From contig CM055193.1 in NCBI GenBank assembly GCA_029224185.1, forward strand, positions 18,334,169-18,398,168: a stretch of DNA of 64,000 bases, given 5' to 3'. The notes under the pieces were generated by a model that made no database searches, had not been told where the DNA came from, and saw only the letters and a program-made list of their open reading frames with translations. Positions within the stretch are counted from its first letter, which is position 1, and each line of letters begins with the position of its first letter. Origin of the DNA: Karalla daura. Taxonomy: Eukaryota; Chordata; Actinopteri; Chaetodontiformes; Leiognathidae. The translations under genes were made by a program, and so were the position numbers. Shown piece by piece: positions 27,601-36,726 of this stretch.

Positions 27601-30600
27601 CTTTCCCAAGGTTGAGATTATACACAGAGTGGTCGCACCCCGCTGCTCAAACAGCTCCTCCAGTAATACAGGAACTCCTAACCTCACTTCACAGGTATGA
27701 CATTACACAGTGGGTTCACTGAGTGGTCAGAAAGGCTGCGCAATGAAGCAGAAGGAAATCCTCCTCTGGATTGGAACCAATAAGCAGGATCTGAGAACGA
27801 CTACACACCCGGGGGACCCAACAGAATGCAGCAGAAATGGGATGAAACGGAGGGAACGAGCCACCACAAAAGACACCACAAGATCTCACCTCCCCACAGT
27901 CTGGAGTATAGGGTATGCACATCAGGTCATTTGTACCGTACAGATTTCATCTCCATTACAGTCTGTCTCACATCTCTCGCATTACAATCATAAATCCTGC
28001 TCTTGTCGTATCCACGCTGTGCCCAGCGGGTCTGCAGGAGCCAGAGCACATCGAGAGAAAGCAGCTGATGGACACCTTGGACAGGTCACCAGGCACACAC
28101 GGCATTCACTGTGGCCCTCACACCTACCTACCTAGTCATTTAGAGTCTCTTAACGACTTCAATGTGCATGTTTTTGGACCCTCAACATTTGAAAACCAGT
28201 TCGAGGATCCTTTCGCCATTAAAAACGGTTGAAAAAGTGAAATTGATCCAAGACGTCCTGAGCATGTTACGATATCATATTATTTCAGCGACTCTGGGAG
28301 AACTGAAACTCGACAGATGTTTTGACTGAGATTTTGTTGTTTTTGCTTTGACAAGACAACCACGAGAGACAGCCCGAGGGGAAGCAAAACAACAACAAGA
28401 CCTGATTCGTTTTCATAAACAAGCCCTGCGGCGTCAAATCGATGCAAGCGCACTCAACAGATCCCTGCTGTTGATAAAACAGGTCATATAGCTGATAAAA
28501 TCTTAATTTGGAGTACGGTTCTAAAGGCTGAGTTGTCGTCAATCAGCGTTTCATTTCAGCACTCAATTCTGCATGAACGTCGGTATGTGCCACAGTTATT
28601 CATCTTCACAGACTGATACAAGTCACGTCCAGACAGTCTCCATCCACACTATGTCTAGGCACGTAACCCCCAGCAGTCATAATTTACCCTCAGTTTCAAT
28701 TAAAACCCCAGCCACTTTGAAGCAGACCACACATCTGTGTCTGTAAGTGTGCGGAATACTTGCCACTCACAAAAGATCTCAGCCTGGTGGCTCTCTCCGC
28801 GCTGCGTACCGAAACAGAGAGGTTACAGTGTTTGTGTTGGTAATAACAGGCCAAAGCCATCATCTCGGCACACGCACACACACACGCACACACGTACGTG
28901 AAAGAGCCTCATTTTTCACAGACGTTTCTGACATCTGAGACCTGACAGAGGTGTTCACCCCCCCCCCTCTCTGTGTGGTCCCGCGAAAACATATCCTCCA
29001 CTTGGTTTTCACCTGTCCCGACTAGCTCGGAGAAAATCAGAAAATGCGCTGCAGAACCGCTTCGGTTGACACTGGCGTTGTTTATTATTTACATGATCTT
29101 GTTTGTGAACGCGCAGGCATGACGCCAGCCGGGCGTCCTCCCACTGCGAGCTCTGCTGTATCAGCTCTGAGTCGGCTCTGCCGCACCCATCCCGTCTTCC
29201 TCTCCTCGCTCGTTATTCCCGAGAGTTTCGCGGGAAGATGAAAGCCGGCGAGCAAGGCGAGAGATCGCGGAGCGTGTCGCGGCAGCGGCCCGGACAGCAC
29301 TTAAGTGTCGGCACAGTCACGGCGACACACGTCGGGCGTGTGATTAGAGCGCACCACGTGCGACTGCAACGCAGACGCGCTCGTGCGCACGAAGCGGATG
29401 CACAAAAAAGAAGGGACGGGAAACAGGTAAACACACCCCGGGGCACGTCCTCCTTCTATATGGCACTATGACAGGAATGCTGGGACGGAGAGGAAAATGT
29501 TATTCATTAGAGAAGACATTCCAGGTGTCAGCGGGGGGAAGGACGCACACGATACAGACGCTATTTGTGTTGTGTGCGCGTGTGTGTACACAAAGTATGG
29601 AGAACACAGGGAGACGGAGATCCAGAAATCTCGCCCCGTCTTAAACCCACATTCGGTCGGTGGTACGACATTTCTGCCGGAGGTGGGAGGAATGTAAACG
29701 TCGAGGGTTTTTCTCTTCCAGTGAATGGTTGAAGTCTGAGGTTCAGTTATGCTTCCACTCCATAGAGATCACACATCAGTATCGCTGCCTCTTGGGAGCT
29801 CTGTACTATTAAGTGTCCATTGAGGAAGAAAAAACAGAATCCTTTTCTTTTGGTACTCAGTCATGATTGAGGGCCAAGAGCACAACAGGCTCAATCTGCT
29901 CCAGCAGAAAAAAGGCAAGGTAGTGTGAGTCCTGCAATCTCCATTTGACCAGTACAGTTGGCACTTCAGAAAACATTTCAACATTTCAGAAAAAGGCAAA
30001 GGCAAAATCACAATTATATTCTCCACTTCTTTCATGGATCCTTCCATTCATTTGTATGACAGCTAAAGAGAAGTCTCCGTTATCGAAGCAGGCAGTTTCT
30101 GCCCCACAACACCTGAATACAATCTTCTTATAGTTAATGATTGACATGCAGACTAACCCAGATACCTGTGTGGGGCCAGGTTGGGAAAGGCCAGGATAAT
30201 ATACTTAATCAGTCATCTCAGTGCTGTGGGTGACTGCAGTTAATGTAACACGCCAGAGGAAAATCTGACCGCTTAAACAAAGCACGTTTAACAGTGGCTG
30301 TCCACTGTGTGTGCATGTGTGTGTGTATCTGTGTGTGTGTGTGTGTGTGTGTGGCCCTTTTCAAAAACGCTCCTCAGTCACCAATTAACCCTGCGAGGGC
30401 CCGGTCTGCCCCAGATCCAGCACTGCTGTCAGTAGCCCGTCATTTACTACACATTCCAGGAATAACACGGCTCCTGCACGCTGACCCAGTAAACCTGGGT
30501 CTGCATGACCACGGAAGCTCAAAGATCGCCGGGCTGCTGAAACGCTAATGCACGGTGCCACACATGTCAGAGCTGCAGAGGAGGTGTGGATATGTGCCTC

Positions 30601-32463
30601 AGTGCCTCAGTGGACAAGTGACAGCCTAAAGCTCTGCTGCTTTAGGGGGTATATACATATACACAGTGAGAATTGTGTCAAAAGAAGCTAAATGCTTAAA
30701 GTGATGATGGTGATAAAAGACATACTCTGAGCTTAAGATGGTGGATAGATAGAGGCATCATAGATAGACCAGATCTGACATTCACGTGAGAAATGGTCCA
30801 AACCAAGACGGTGGAGTACATTTTTCAGATAATCTGCTCAGCCTCCCATCGGAATGTTTATCAGACTTTATCACTCACTACGGCCTCGACAAGATAACAT
30901 GGACTCCCAACACTGGTGGCAGAACACCGTCCAGACCAACTCGGTGAAAAAAAACACAGGATCTTCCCAAGGACACTGAGGATCTAGCGCTTTAAACTCT
31001 GTCTGAACTCCTCAGTAGAGGGAGGACACTGAGACTGAAACCATCTTTGACGCGCAACCCTAAAGCGAAGCAAGGTAATCTGCTAATCATGCAGGATAAT
31101 CCGTACCTCATAACCCTGAGACAAAGATTAACAATGGAACACTCGGTTTCAACATCCAGACAAAACTCTCACCCATTCACATGAATATGCCAGATCAGTG
31201 CACTAGACAGTCACACTTAGCTGAAAGCTAATGGTCGCCTCCTCTCCTTTGCACGTTCATCCTGTGTCGGTGTGGGTTTTCCGGTTTCCTCCCAAATACC
31301 AAAAATATGCACGTTCAGGTGGATTTCAGTTGATTTTCTCTGAGTCTGACTGAGTGTGAGTGAGCTGTGCGTGTGCCCCATGAACCTGTCCGGGATGTAA
31401 TTCCCTGCCTTTACCCTCTGTGACCCCTGCAACACTATGGTGGTACAAAGCAGGTAAGACAATGGATGGATGGGTGGACAAAAGGAGCAGAAGACTTCAA
31501 AGTAGACTCTAGGCCCCAAACAAAGTCCAAATCCTACATTCATAATGCAATGCAGATACAAATACAACAGTGATGCAAGTTCATCGAGCACTTGTTGACT
31601 TGTGTGGAGGCAAAAGAGCCATGTGGCAGCAAATCAAGTATGTGATAATTACTGTTATGGTTTTGGGTGGCTACATCATCCTGACTGCACTGTTAGATGA
31701 CATCAGGTGAGAGTTAAAAGCCTTAAAACCTTTCACTTCCTTTTCCCTGGAGTGAACACGGTCCAGAGCAAACATATGTGATCACAGGCCAATCCTGTTA
31801 TTAGAGTGCATGGAATAATGGTGGATTGGACCTAATAACCATGTGCAGGTAGAGTCAAGAGGCTCTGGGCACTTACACTGGCTGTGAGTGTACTCTGAGA
31901 AAAACAACAACAACATGACAGGCATGAAGTGGTATGAAGGGAAGAGGATGCATTTTATGATCAGTAAGCCTGTTCACTCTGCCTTCAGTCATAATTAACA
32001 TGTTTCTCCTCATGCTGCTGCTTCTGCTGTCTCTGCACTGTCATAGCTTGTTAAATTCATCACTGTGGAGTGGGCCATAAGACAGCTGCATTTAGATGAT
32101 TTAAATGCAAGGATGTTGGGGTGGTTACATGATGTGCAAAGGTTTCAATGCCAAAATTATATCCGAATCCGACTGGAAATGAATGAAAGCGTCCAGGCCT
32201 TCCAGGTTTCCCTCACATCCCGAAAAACATGCATGTTTAGGTTGACTGGGGTCACTGAATTGGCCACAGTGAGGATGTGTGAGAGTGTGAGAATGAGAGT
32301 GACTGTGTCCTGTGATGGAGCGGTGACAGGGTCCAGCAGACAACAGGCTGCGCAGTGCATAAAATAATGGATGGACAGATGGATGGATGAATGAAACGTG
32401 ACACCACCCTGGGTTTGTACTGTTGCACTTACCCAGAATGAGGAGGCTCAGAGGCAGAGCCAT
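4650..32463 (-). CDS. lamb4: Laminin subunit beta-4 (complete, 33 coding exons)
   Basis: Secreted beta chain of a laminin heterotrimer in basement membranes. Exons, 5' to 3': 32463-32433, 25196-25027, 21761-21626, 21481-21408, 21305-21117, 19974-19911, 19664-19462, 19369-19249, 19169-18981, 18562-18383, 18274-18162, 17742-17663, 17575-17419, 15065-14904, 14813-14692, 13675-13555, 13266-13074, 12987-12844, 12366-12135, 12042-11879, 11437-11213, 10224-10010, 9903-9807, 8438-8066, 7914-7730, 7541-7294, 6677-6462, 6378-6234, 6145-5938, 5582-5441, 5348-5172, 5089-4924, 4786-4650. All phases agree and total 5379 nt, 1792 residues, close to mammalian beta-1, -2 and -4 as I recall them. All introns are GT-AG except one GC-AG after 17663. 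Domain order is signal, LN, 5 LE, L4/LF, 8 LE, coiled coil, Cys-rich knob, coiled coil, terminal Cys. Beta-4 is preferred over beta-1 or beta-2 because of matches such as LRINFTKL, RGSCFC, WTGPGFARV, IEKVA and FVLVDSLVLIP, and because PIK3CG is nearby. Paralogue choice is inference; the family is certain. Confidence 0.85.
6700..6880 (-). repeat. tRNA-derived fish SINE copy, partial
   Basis: Reverse-orientation match to the dispersed element of this window: the order caacctaaacatg, then gggagtcaactgggc, then aacccacacgg and aggacatacaaactct. It lies in the lamb4 intron between the knob exon and the preceding coiled-coil exon. Boundaries are approximate. Confidence 0.55.
8066..12987 (-). CDS. 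lamb4: lamb4 exons for LE repeats 6-13 (domain III) and the start of the coiled coil
   Basis: Seven exons (12987-12844, 12366-12135, 12042-11879, 11437-11213, 10224-10010, 9903-9807, 8438-8066) encode about residues 769-1251. Typical LE stretches are GGQCRCKPNVMGRRCDQC, GQWGFPNC, NGHADLCDPRTGEC, NIDTQDPGACDARTGQC, CRENVSGHNCDEC, SGFGGKQCTEC, WGDPRVHCQ and CREGVGGQHCDEC. The 9903-9807 exon is short (97 nt) and was found by phase and acceptor. The last exon of this block leaves the LE array at about residue 1180 and enters heptad-like sequence. Its acceptor at 8439 sits at the edge of a minisatellite that contains look-alike acceptors. Confidence 0.87.
8439..8960. repeat. Purine-rich minisatellite abutting a lamb4 splice acceptor
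   Basis: Subunits of roughly 30 bp (variants of gttacactctgagaggagagga) are arranged in a higher-order unit of 137 bp: the motif gttacactctggg or its variant starts at 8542, 8679 and 8816. The first subunits are copies of the exon edge at 8438, including the AG dinucleotide, so several look-alike 3' splice sites exist on the minus strand. The rest of the intron to 9806 is unique AT-rich sequence. Confidence 0.85.
10533..10690 (+). repeat. tRNA-derived fish SINE copy, 5' half
   Basis: Begins with gagtggttagtgcttttgtttcacagtgag and continues through gtgtggagcttgcatattctcc and gagactctaaatggcccataggtgtgaatg. It is truncated where a TG microsatellite begins. It lies in a lamb4 intron, antisense to the gene. 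Confidence 0.65.
10696..10764. repeat. TG dinucleotide microsatellite
   Basis: About 60 bp of nearly pure TG repeat directly after the SINE fragment in a lamb4 intron. TG/CA runs also occur at 24171-24222, 24594-24630, 30334-30352 and 36694-36724. Confidence 0.95.
13074..15065 (-). CDS. lamb4: lamb4 exons for the laminin L4/LF (domain IV) module
   Basis: Four exons (15065-14904, 14813-14692, 13675-13555, 13266-13074) encode about residues 570-768. The sequence includes WTGPGFARVKDGAGL, YAMEYDIMIRYE, SLRCGNLLPTEQL, MPRPFCFEPSNRY, FVLVDS and LVLIPKY, then SSIIHDGAL just before the next LE array. For exon 14813-14692 the acceptor is the TAG at 14816-14814 within a (TG)n tract; the nearby CAG would break the frame. 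This globular insert separates the two LE arrays in beta chains. The WTGPGFARV and VLVDSL.LIP strings resemble beta-4 more than beta-1. Confidence 0.87.
15499..15920 (+). other. Unexplained plus-strand open frame inside a lamb4 intron
   Basis: I do not recognise this sequence. The frame (phase of ggacctaaagca at 15545) is open from about 15499 to past 15900 and is antisense to lamb4. It reads KAFGIYEIATNGKIGQSQS, then FDKRVPVDACLLLDPEKD, then a hydrophobic and acidic stretch with SYCLLELADASERGTVLLRV and PPQLVAQVLDTVGLGLG. The 15640-15850 part is much more GC-rich than its flanks, with G/C at most third positions, as in fish exons. Possible acceptor-like AGs lie just upstream, and CAG|GTGCTG inside could be a donor. 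It may be a captured exon, a decayed retroelement gag-like fragment, or chance. Confidence 0.3.
16281..16332. repeat. CT dinucleotide microsatellite
   Basis: About 50 bp of CT repeat in a lamb4 intron. Confidence 0.95.
17419..19369 (-). CDS. lamb4: lamb4 exons for LE repeats 1-5 (domain V)
   Basis: Six exons (19369-19249, 19169-18981, 18562-18383, 18274-18162, 17742-17663, 17575-17419) encode about residues 290-569. They carry laminin-type EGF modules with eight-cysteine spacing, for example GRCVCKHNTEGLNCERC, CHFDMAVYLATGNVSGGVC, AGQCRCKANVKGTRCDDC, SCKRYVTGRYCNQC and CDCRRHLIGRQCSE. The block ends at PGYFCAPLDFYKYEAED, the entry to the L4 domain. Intron 17662-17576 (87 nt) uses a GC donor. 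Confidence 0.88.
19462..25196 (-). CDS. lamb4: lamb4 exons for the laminin N-terminal (LN, domain VI) region
   Basis: Six exons (25196-25027, 21761-21626, 21481-21408, 21305-21117, 19974-19911, 19664-19462) encode roughly residues 11-289. The LN domain is the globular tip through which laminin short arms polymerise. Visible hallmarks are GSCYPATGNLLIGR, STCGL, YCIVSHLQ, SHRIENVI, TWWQS, EAEFHFTHLIM, TFRPAAM, ERSADFGRTW, RYSDIEPS, LRINFTKLNTLGD and KYYYAIYELVVRG. The last exon also enters the first LE repeat (CFCYGHASECAP). The 64-nt exon at 19911-19974 is absent from simple open-frame searches but is needed to keep phase and encodes the VLDPAI..KDPYS stretch of the family. Confidence 0.9.
19975..21116. 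other. lamb4 intron (1.1 kb)
   Basis: AT-rich intronic sequence; I see no further exon or repeat that I can support. Confidence 0.5.
21762..25026. other. lamb4 intron within the LN domain (3.3 kb)
   Basis: It contains a purine-rich stretch at about 22020-22760 (GAGA/GGGAGA-like, open on both strands by composition), a TG run at 24171-24222, a TG/CG run at 24594-24630 and a SINE tail at about 24225-24345. No exon is supported. Confidence 0.5.
24225..24345 (+). repeat. tRNA-derived fish SINE copy, 3' part
   Basis: Contains gtcctgggtgtgtaccctgcc, aggctccagcagacccccgtgac and a tail ending gataatgggtggatggat, as in the other copies here. Confidence 0.55.
28050..28190 (-). repeat. tRNA-derived fish SINE copy, degenerate
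   Basis: Reverse orientation: ggacaggtcaccaggcacac, then catttagagtctctt and atgtgcatgtttttggaccctc. Confidence 0.45.
29040..29410. promoter_or_regulatory. CpG-rich patch inside lamb4 intron 1
   Basis: CpG dinucleotides are dense here (for example tcgcggagcgtgtcgcggcagcgg broken by few gaps), unlike the CpG-poor flanks. A plus-strand ATG at 29238 opens a frame that reaches an AACAG|GTAAAC donor-like site at about 29426. This may be an intragenic CpG island, an enhancer, or an alternative promoter on either strand. No TATA box or transcript evidence is available. Confidence 0.35.
31225..31480 (+). repeat. tRNA-derived fish SINE copy
   Basis: A long copy: gtgggttttccggtttcctccc, atgcacgttcaggtgga, gagtgtgagtgagctgtg, gtccgggatgtaattccctgcc, then gcaggtaagacaatggatgga as tail. 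Confidence 0.65.
32190..32395 (+). repeat. tRNA-derived fish SINE copy next to the lamb4 start exon
   Basis: Contains aggtttccctcacatccc, catgcatgtttaggttgactgg, gtgtcctgtgatggagcggtgac and the tail aataatggatggacagatgg. It ends about 37 bp inside the intron from the splice donor of the signal-peptide exon. Confidence 0.65.
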
Positions 32464-32512
32464 GGTGGGCATCAGGATGCCTGGACGCAGGGACACTGGG
32501 CTGTCTCTCCGG
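32433..32512 (-). CDS. lamb4: lamb4 start-codon exon: 5' UTR and signal peptide
   Basis: On the minus strand an acceptor (ttgttgcag) ends at 32513 and a donor (gtaagt) begins at 32432. The exon carries about 49 nt of 5' UTR and the start codon. I chose ATG at 32461-32463 because its context (cccaccATGg) is a near-ideal Kozak site. A second in-frame ATG nine bases upstream (32470-32472) has a weak context and would add Met-Pro-Thr. The product begins MALPLSLLIL followed by ALSVSGQEF in the next exon, a short hydrophobic signal peptide. The acceptor implies at least one non-coding exon further upstream, which I could not place. Confidence 0.85.
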
Positions 32513-34463
32513 CTGCAACAAAAAGCGCAAAGCGATAATTTGAGACTGCGTGAAAACAAGGCAATTAAACTTAAGAGACTTTATCCGGTGAAACATCATT
32601 AAATGAGTGCACTTCTCTTGCAGTCTCTAATTGTGCAGGTCTACCTTTGAACACTCATGGAAACAGGCGCTAACCATTCGTCAAAGTTATATGATGTCTC
32701 TCAGGATAATTAACAAAAATGCTTCAAAAGCTGCTGTGGAGTACATCAAGGGTTTTTTTCAGAGGTGAAGTGACATTGAGGAGAAGTTAAAAAAAAGCCT
32801 CTTGTATACTCAAGCTCCACAAACACAGAGATCTGCTCCGTGAATGGAGCAGACCACTGTGTATGTACACACACATTGTTGGCGTCACTCACTAAACTAA
32901 TCTGACCTCCGAGGCAAATAAACGTGGCTACAGGAAGGTGGGGACGACGAGAGAAAGGACAGAATTTACAGCCAGACCGAACGAGACGTGTAAATCGGAC
33001 CCAAAACCCCTTTACTGTCCGACAAACAACAAACGGAGGGTCTTTGGTTTGGAGCTCGGCCTCACACACTAATCCAGGTTTGCGATCTAAAAGCGGGTCT
33101 CGGCTGGAAAGCATTTCTCACACTCAGCTTAGCTGTGAGAGGTCCACGTGTCCCCGCGCTCTCACAGAAAAGGCAGGAGCAGCGAGGAGGGACCCCGCAA
33201 CCTCTCAGCGCCCAGTTCAGCGGATTTACATGTGTATTAAGTTGCAGACTCCATCCATAACAATGACTATTTGTTTTCTTGATATTTAGATTAAAATACC
33301 ACAGAATAGGTTCGTATCCCGACCTCCCTTGTCGAGCAGCTGTTGTGCCCTCGGATTACCCTCGGCCTTTTGTGTCATCATTGTTCAAACTACATTTGTT
33401 CTGCTCAGTTTTCCGTGATGTTTAGAGTGGATGTCTCCCCTGACAGACACACATAAAAGGATGTAAAAAGTGATTATTTATTGTCTCCTGTCCTCCTGCT
33501 GCTCGCTTCAAGTAAACCATTAGAAAGACTGCTGGATTAGCCAATAATATCACATGATCATGTCACGGAGTTGACATGTTGAGAGTTACATGTGCCAGAG
33601 AAAAAAAAAAGCTTCAAGTTTCAATCAAATCAATTTCAGTGCGTTGATTATTCCAAATAAGCTTGAACCTCAAGCTAATCTTTGCTCATATCATTAGCAT
33701 ACTGCTCGTATATTAATCAATGACAGCAGTCAATAGCGGATTATTTAACACAAACCAAATACAGGCAAGGCAAAACAGAGATCAGTAAATCCAGAAAAAG
33801 AAGAAGCTGCAGCTGATTCAGTGGAACCAACCAAGGTTAGTTACTGGTGCACTTTTGTGCATTTATCTGCTACCATTTTCTACTGCAGCGCAACAGGCTT
33901 GTGACGGACTAGTTGAGAAAGGGCATGATGGAGAGCTCTTCCCTTTTCAGCATTTCAGCCCTGACGCAGAGAAGCCCCTCACTGCACGGTCTCTGGACAC
34001 ATCTTCAAAGGCTTTAAAGCCTCTTTGCCGCTCGGCAAGAACTCGGCAATGTAAGGAAGCATCCTCTGAAGGGGATCTCGAGGCATACAATGACGACCAT
34101 CATGAGCTACAAGTGTTGCTATTTCTGCACGAGCCCTTCGCTACGGGATCCAAAACTACCTGCAGAACTACTATCATCACAACGCTGCACGATGACCTCC
34201 AGAGGCAACAGACAGCACAAGGTCAAATCTGAAATATCCACCACAAGATGAATCGGCCAGACAATACAGAGAGACACAGAGCGCTCACACACAAGTCAAA
34301 CTCTCTGAAAAACAGAGCACGGTAACAGCATTAACCCTTCCAAAGCATGGTACAGACGACAGCTCCATACTCACACAGCCACAGGTCACCTCAGTCTCCT
34401 CTGCGTGCTCAGAGCGGCTCACTCTGCCACTGTGGGCCAATTTCGTCTGACAGTGTGTCTGTC

Positions 34464-34468
<5 letters not shown>

Positions 34469-34558
<90 letters not shown>

Positions 34559-34560
34559 GT
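34469..34560. repeat. Long TG microsatellite
   Basis: About 90 bp of TG with two small interruptions. The long open frames called on both strands here are artefacts of the repeat. Confidence 0.95.
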
Positions 34561-35754
34561 AGATTCCCGTATCTGAGTGTGCACGTGTGCAGGCCCCGTA
34601 CCCCAATGTGTACATTTACGCGTGCATGCACATGTGTGCTGTGTATGTGTGCCAGAATGTGTAAAACAAACTTGGAAGCGCAACTGACGGCAGCTATGTA
34701 AAAACAGAGGGAACGCCGCTGACCAATGGGAGGCCAGAGTGTGTGCGGGAGCTCCCCCCACCCCACCTCCACCCTTCAGTCCTCTACTCCCTCCGGCTCC
34801 CTCCGTTTCGCCCTCCCTCGCTCCCTCCAGCTCGTCACTGGGGCACTGGGGTGAATGGACAGCCATTCTTATTCTAATTCCTCTGTCACTCTGTGGGCCA
34901 CTGGCTGAAAGAGGGGAATGGTCTCCAGGCTTTTGGAATGCACCACCCCTTTCTTCTGGACACTGGGGGAGAGTGAAGGGCGAGAGAGGCAGGGAGGAGG
35001 CCAGAGAGAGAGAGAGAGAGAGAGAGGGAAAAAGAGACAGTTAAAAGAGGAACAGAGATAAGAGAGGAGGATGGAAGGAAACTGTATGGGGAAGAATGAG
35101 GGTAGGAGAAGCGAGGTGTCATTGAAGGAGATGAGAGAATTTGGGGCAAGGCTACAGACTGCCCTCCACCACCCGCAGCACCTTCATAGCGCTCCAAACG
35201 GATCAATGACTGTTTAATCTCCTCAGTTCGATTACACAAAGTATAAAAATATCTACAAATATCTAATTTTTATATTAAGAAAAATAAAGAAATTTTCGCA
35301 ACAAACACACAGTTGATTTCTAATTCTGACGCTTGGATTTCATGATAGAAACAAGAGTTGCTTCTCTTTTCATGTGAAAGAGAAACAGGTGGAAATGACC
35401 TTTTTGCCTGTTACTATGTTGTACATGAATGCATGCACTCATTGCCTCTGCATGCTAGTTAGGGTCCATCATGGGGCACTGAGATTTATTACAACCTTCT
35501 TTCACTCACCATTGTCTTCTTTAGTCTAAAGTGAACTGCTTATCCTTATGTGAGGGGCGCCTCAGTCACTGGTATGTATTTGTCTATAAAGCCATTCTGA
35601 GTAAAATCCACCCTTATTTATCTCCTTTTCTCAAAATGGAATCAAACGTCACAATCTTCATTGTAAAGATTTTTTTTAACTAAACTGGGAAAGAAAGCCA
35701 TTCAGTCATATGGTGGATTCTTATATCTTCCATTGACCCAGTTTCCTAGAGTCC

Positions 35755-35912
35755 AAAATCCTGCATGTTTAGCTCGACTAGAGACTCCAAACTGATGTGA
35801 ATGGGGTGTATGTTATGGACTGGAGACCAGTCAAGGGTGTGTTCCCAGCCTTCCCTACATGTGCTAAGCTCCAGAAGATCCCTTAGGACAACTGGGATGA
35901 GATGATGGATGG
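35755..35912 (+). repeat. tRNA-derived fish SINE copy
   Basis: Reads cctgcatgtttagctcgact, gagactccaaactgatgtg, ggactggagaccagtcaagg, and ends gatgagatgatggatggg. Confidence 0.6.
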
Positions 35913-36692
35913 GACTGACTCCTAATGCTCTGACCATTCTCCAGTCAACTCTTTGGCTTCAAAACACTGTCCCATCCACAGAATTTAAAGCACAAATGAT
36001 TGAGGCTGCAAGTGTGCACGTGTTTTACGTGAGTCACTTTTAATTTGTGTGTGTGTCTGATTCGTGCACTACTTCTGTGTTGGGCTTTCATCTCACTGCT
36101 ATAATCACCATTTAAGCTGAAATTCAGTGGAAGTCCATGAACAGTCCTGAAACTGACCTGAACGCTCCCCGGTTTCATACTCATCATCTCCCGTTAGAGG
36201 AACAAGAGACGTGACACATCGACAGGGTCAAGGCGTCGCAGACGGGCCGCCAGGGTCAACTCTGATCTACCCACTGGTGCCGCCAGGACAAAAGAGAGAG
36301 AGAGAGAGAGAGAGAACGAGAGAGAGAGAGAGAGAAAGAGCCGGAAGGTGCGTGTTTGTGCCTGTGCATATGAGATGTGTGCGTGCGTGGGTCATGTGCA
36401 TGCATGTGTGTGATTCAAGCTAGACAAATCTAAAAAAAAAAAAAAAAAAAACTGCAGGAGAGAACAAAGCAGCTTTCACATCCACGGCTCTCTGCTGATG
36501 TGACCTCTGACCTCTGCTGAACAGGGACTAGGGGAGGCGCGCGATTTGGAGATATCGCTTATATGGAGGTTCTCTCAAGCCGTCATTGTTGCTACATCAT
36601 TTTAGAAATTTGCTGCATTCGCTGAAGTCTCAACCGCGTCCTCATCCTGAAGGTTGAAAGAAACTAAGAGTGAATGATGTCAGAAGTGTCAT

Positions 36693-36726
<34 letters not shown>

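Larger units (their letters stand above)
25197..32432. other. lamb4 first coding intron (7.2 kb)
   Basis: Separates the signal-peptide exon from the LN exons. It holds a CpG-rich patch (29040-29410), a TG run at 30320-30352 and SINE copies near 28050-28190, 31225-31480 and 32190-32395. Short open frames in it do not resemble known proteins. Confidence 0.55.

Noticed and set aside
34285..34866. Long open frames on both strands (up to 193 codons)
   Set aside because: They are produced by a long TG/CA tract, which is open in all frames, and give Cys-Val or Thr-His repeats.
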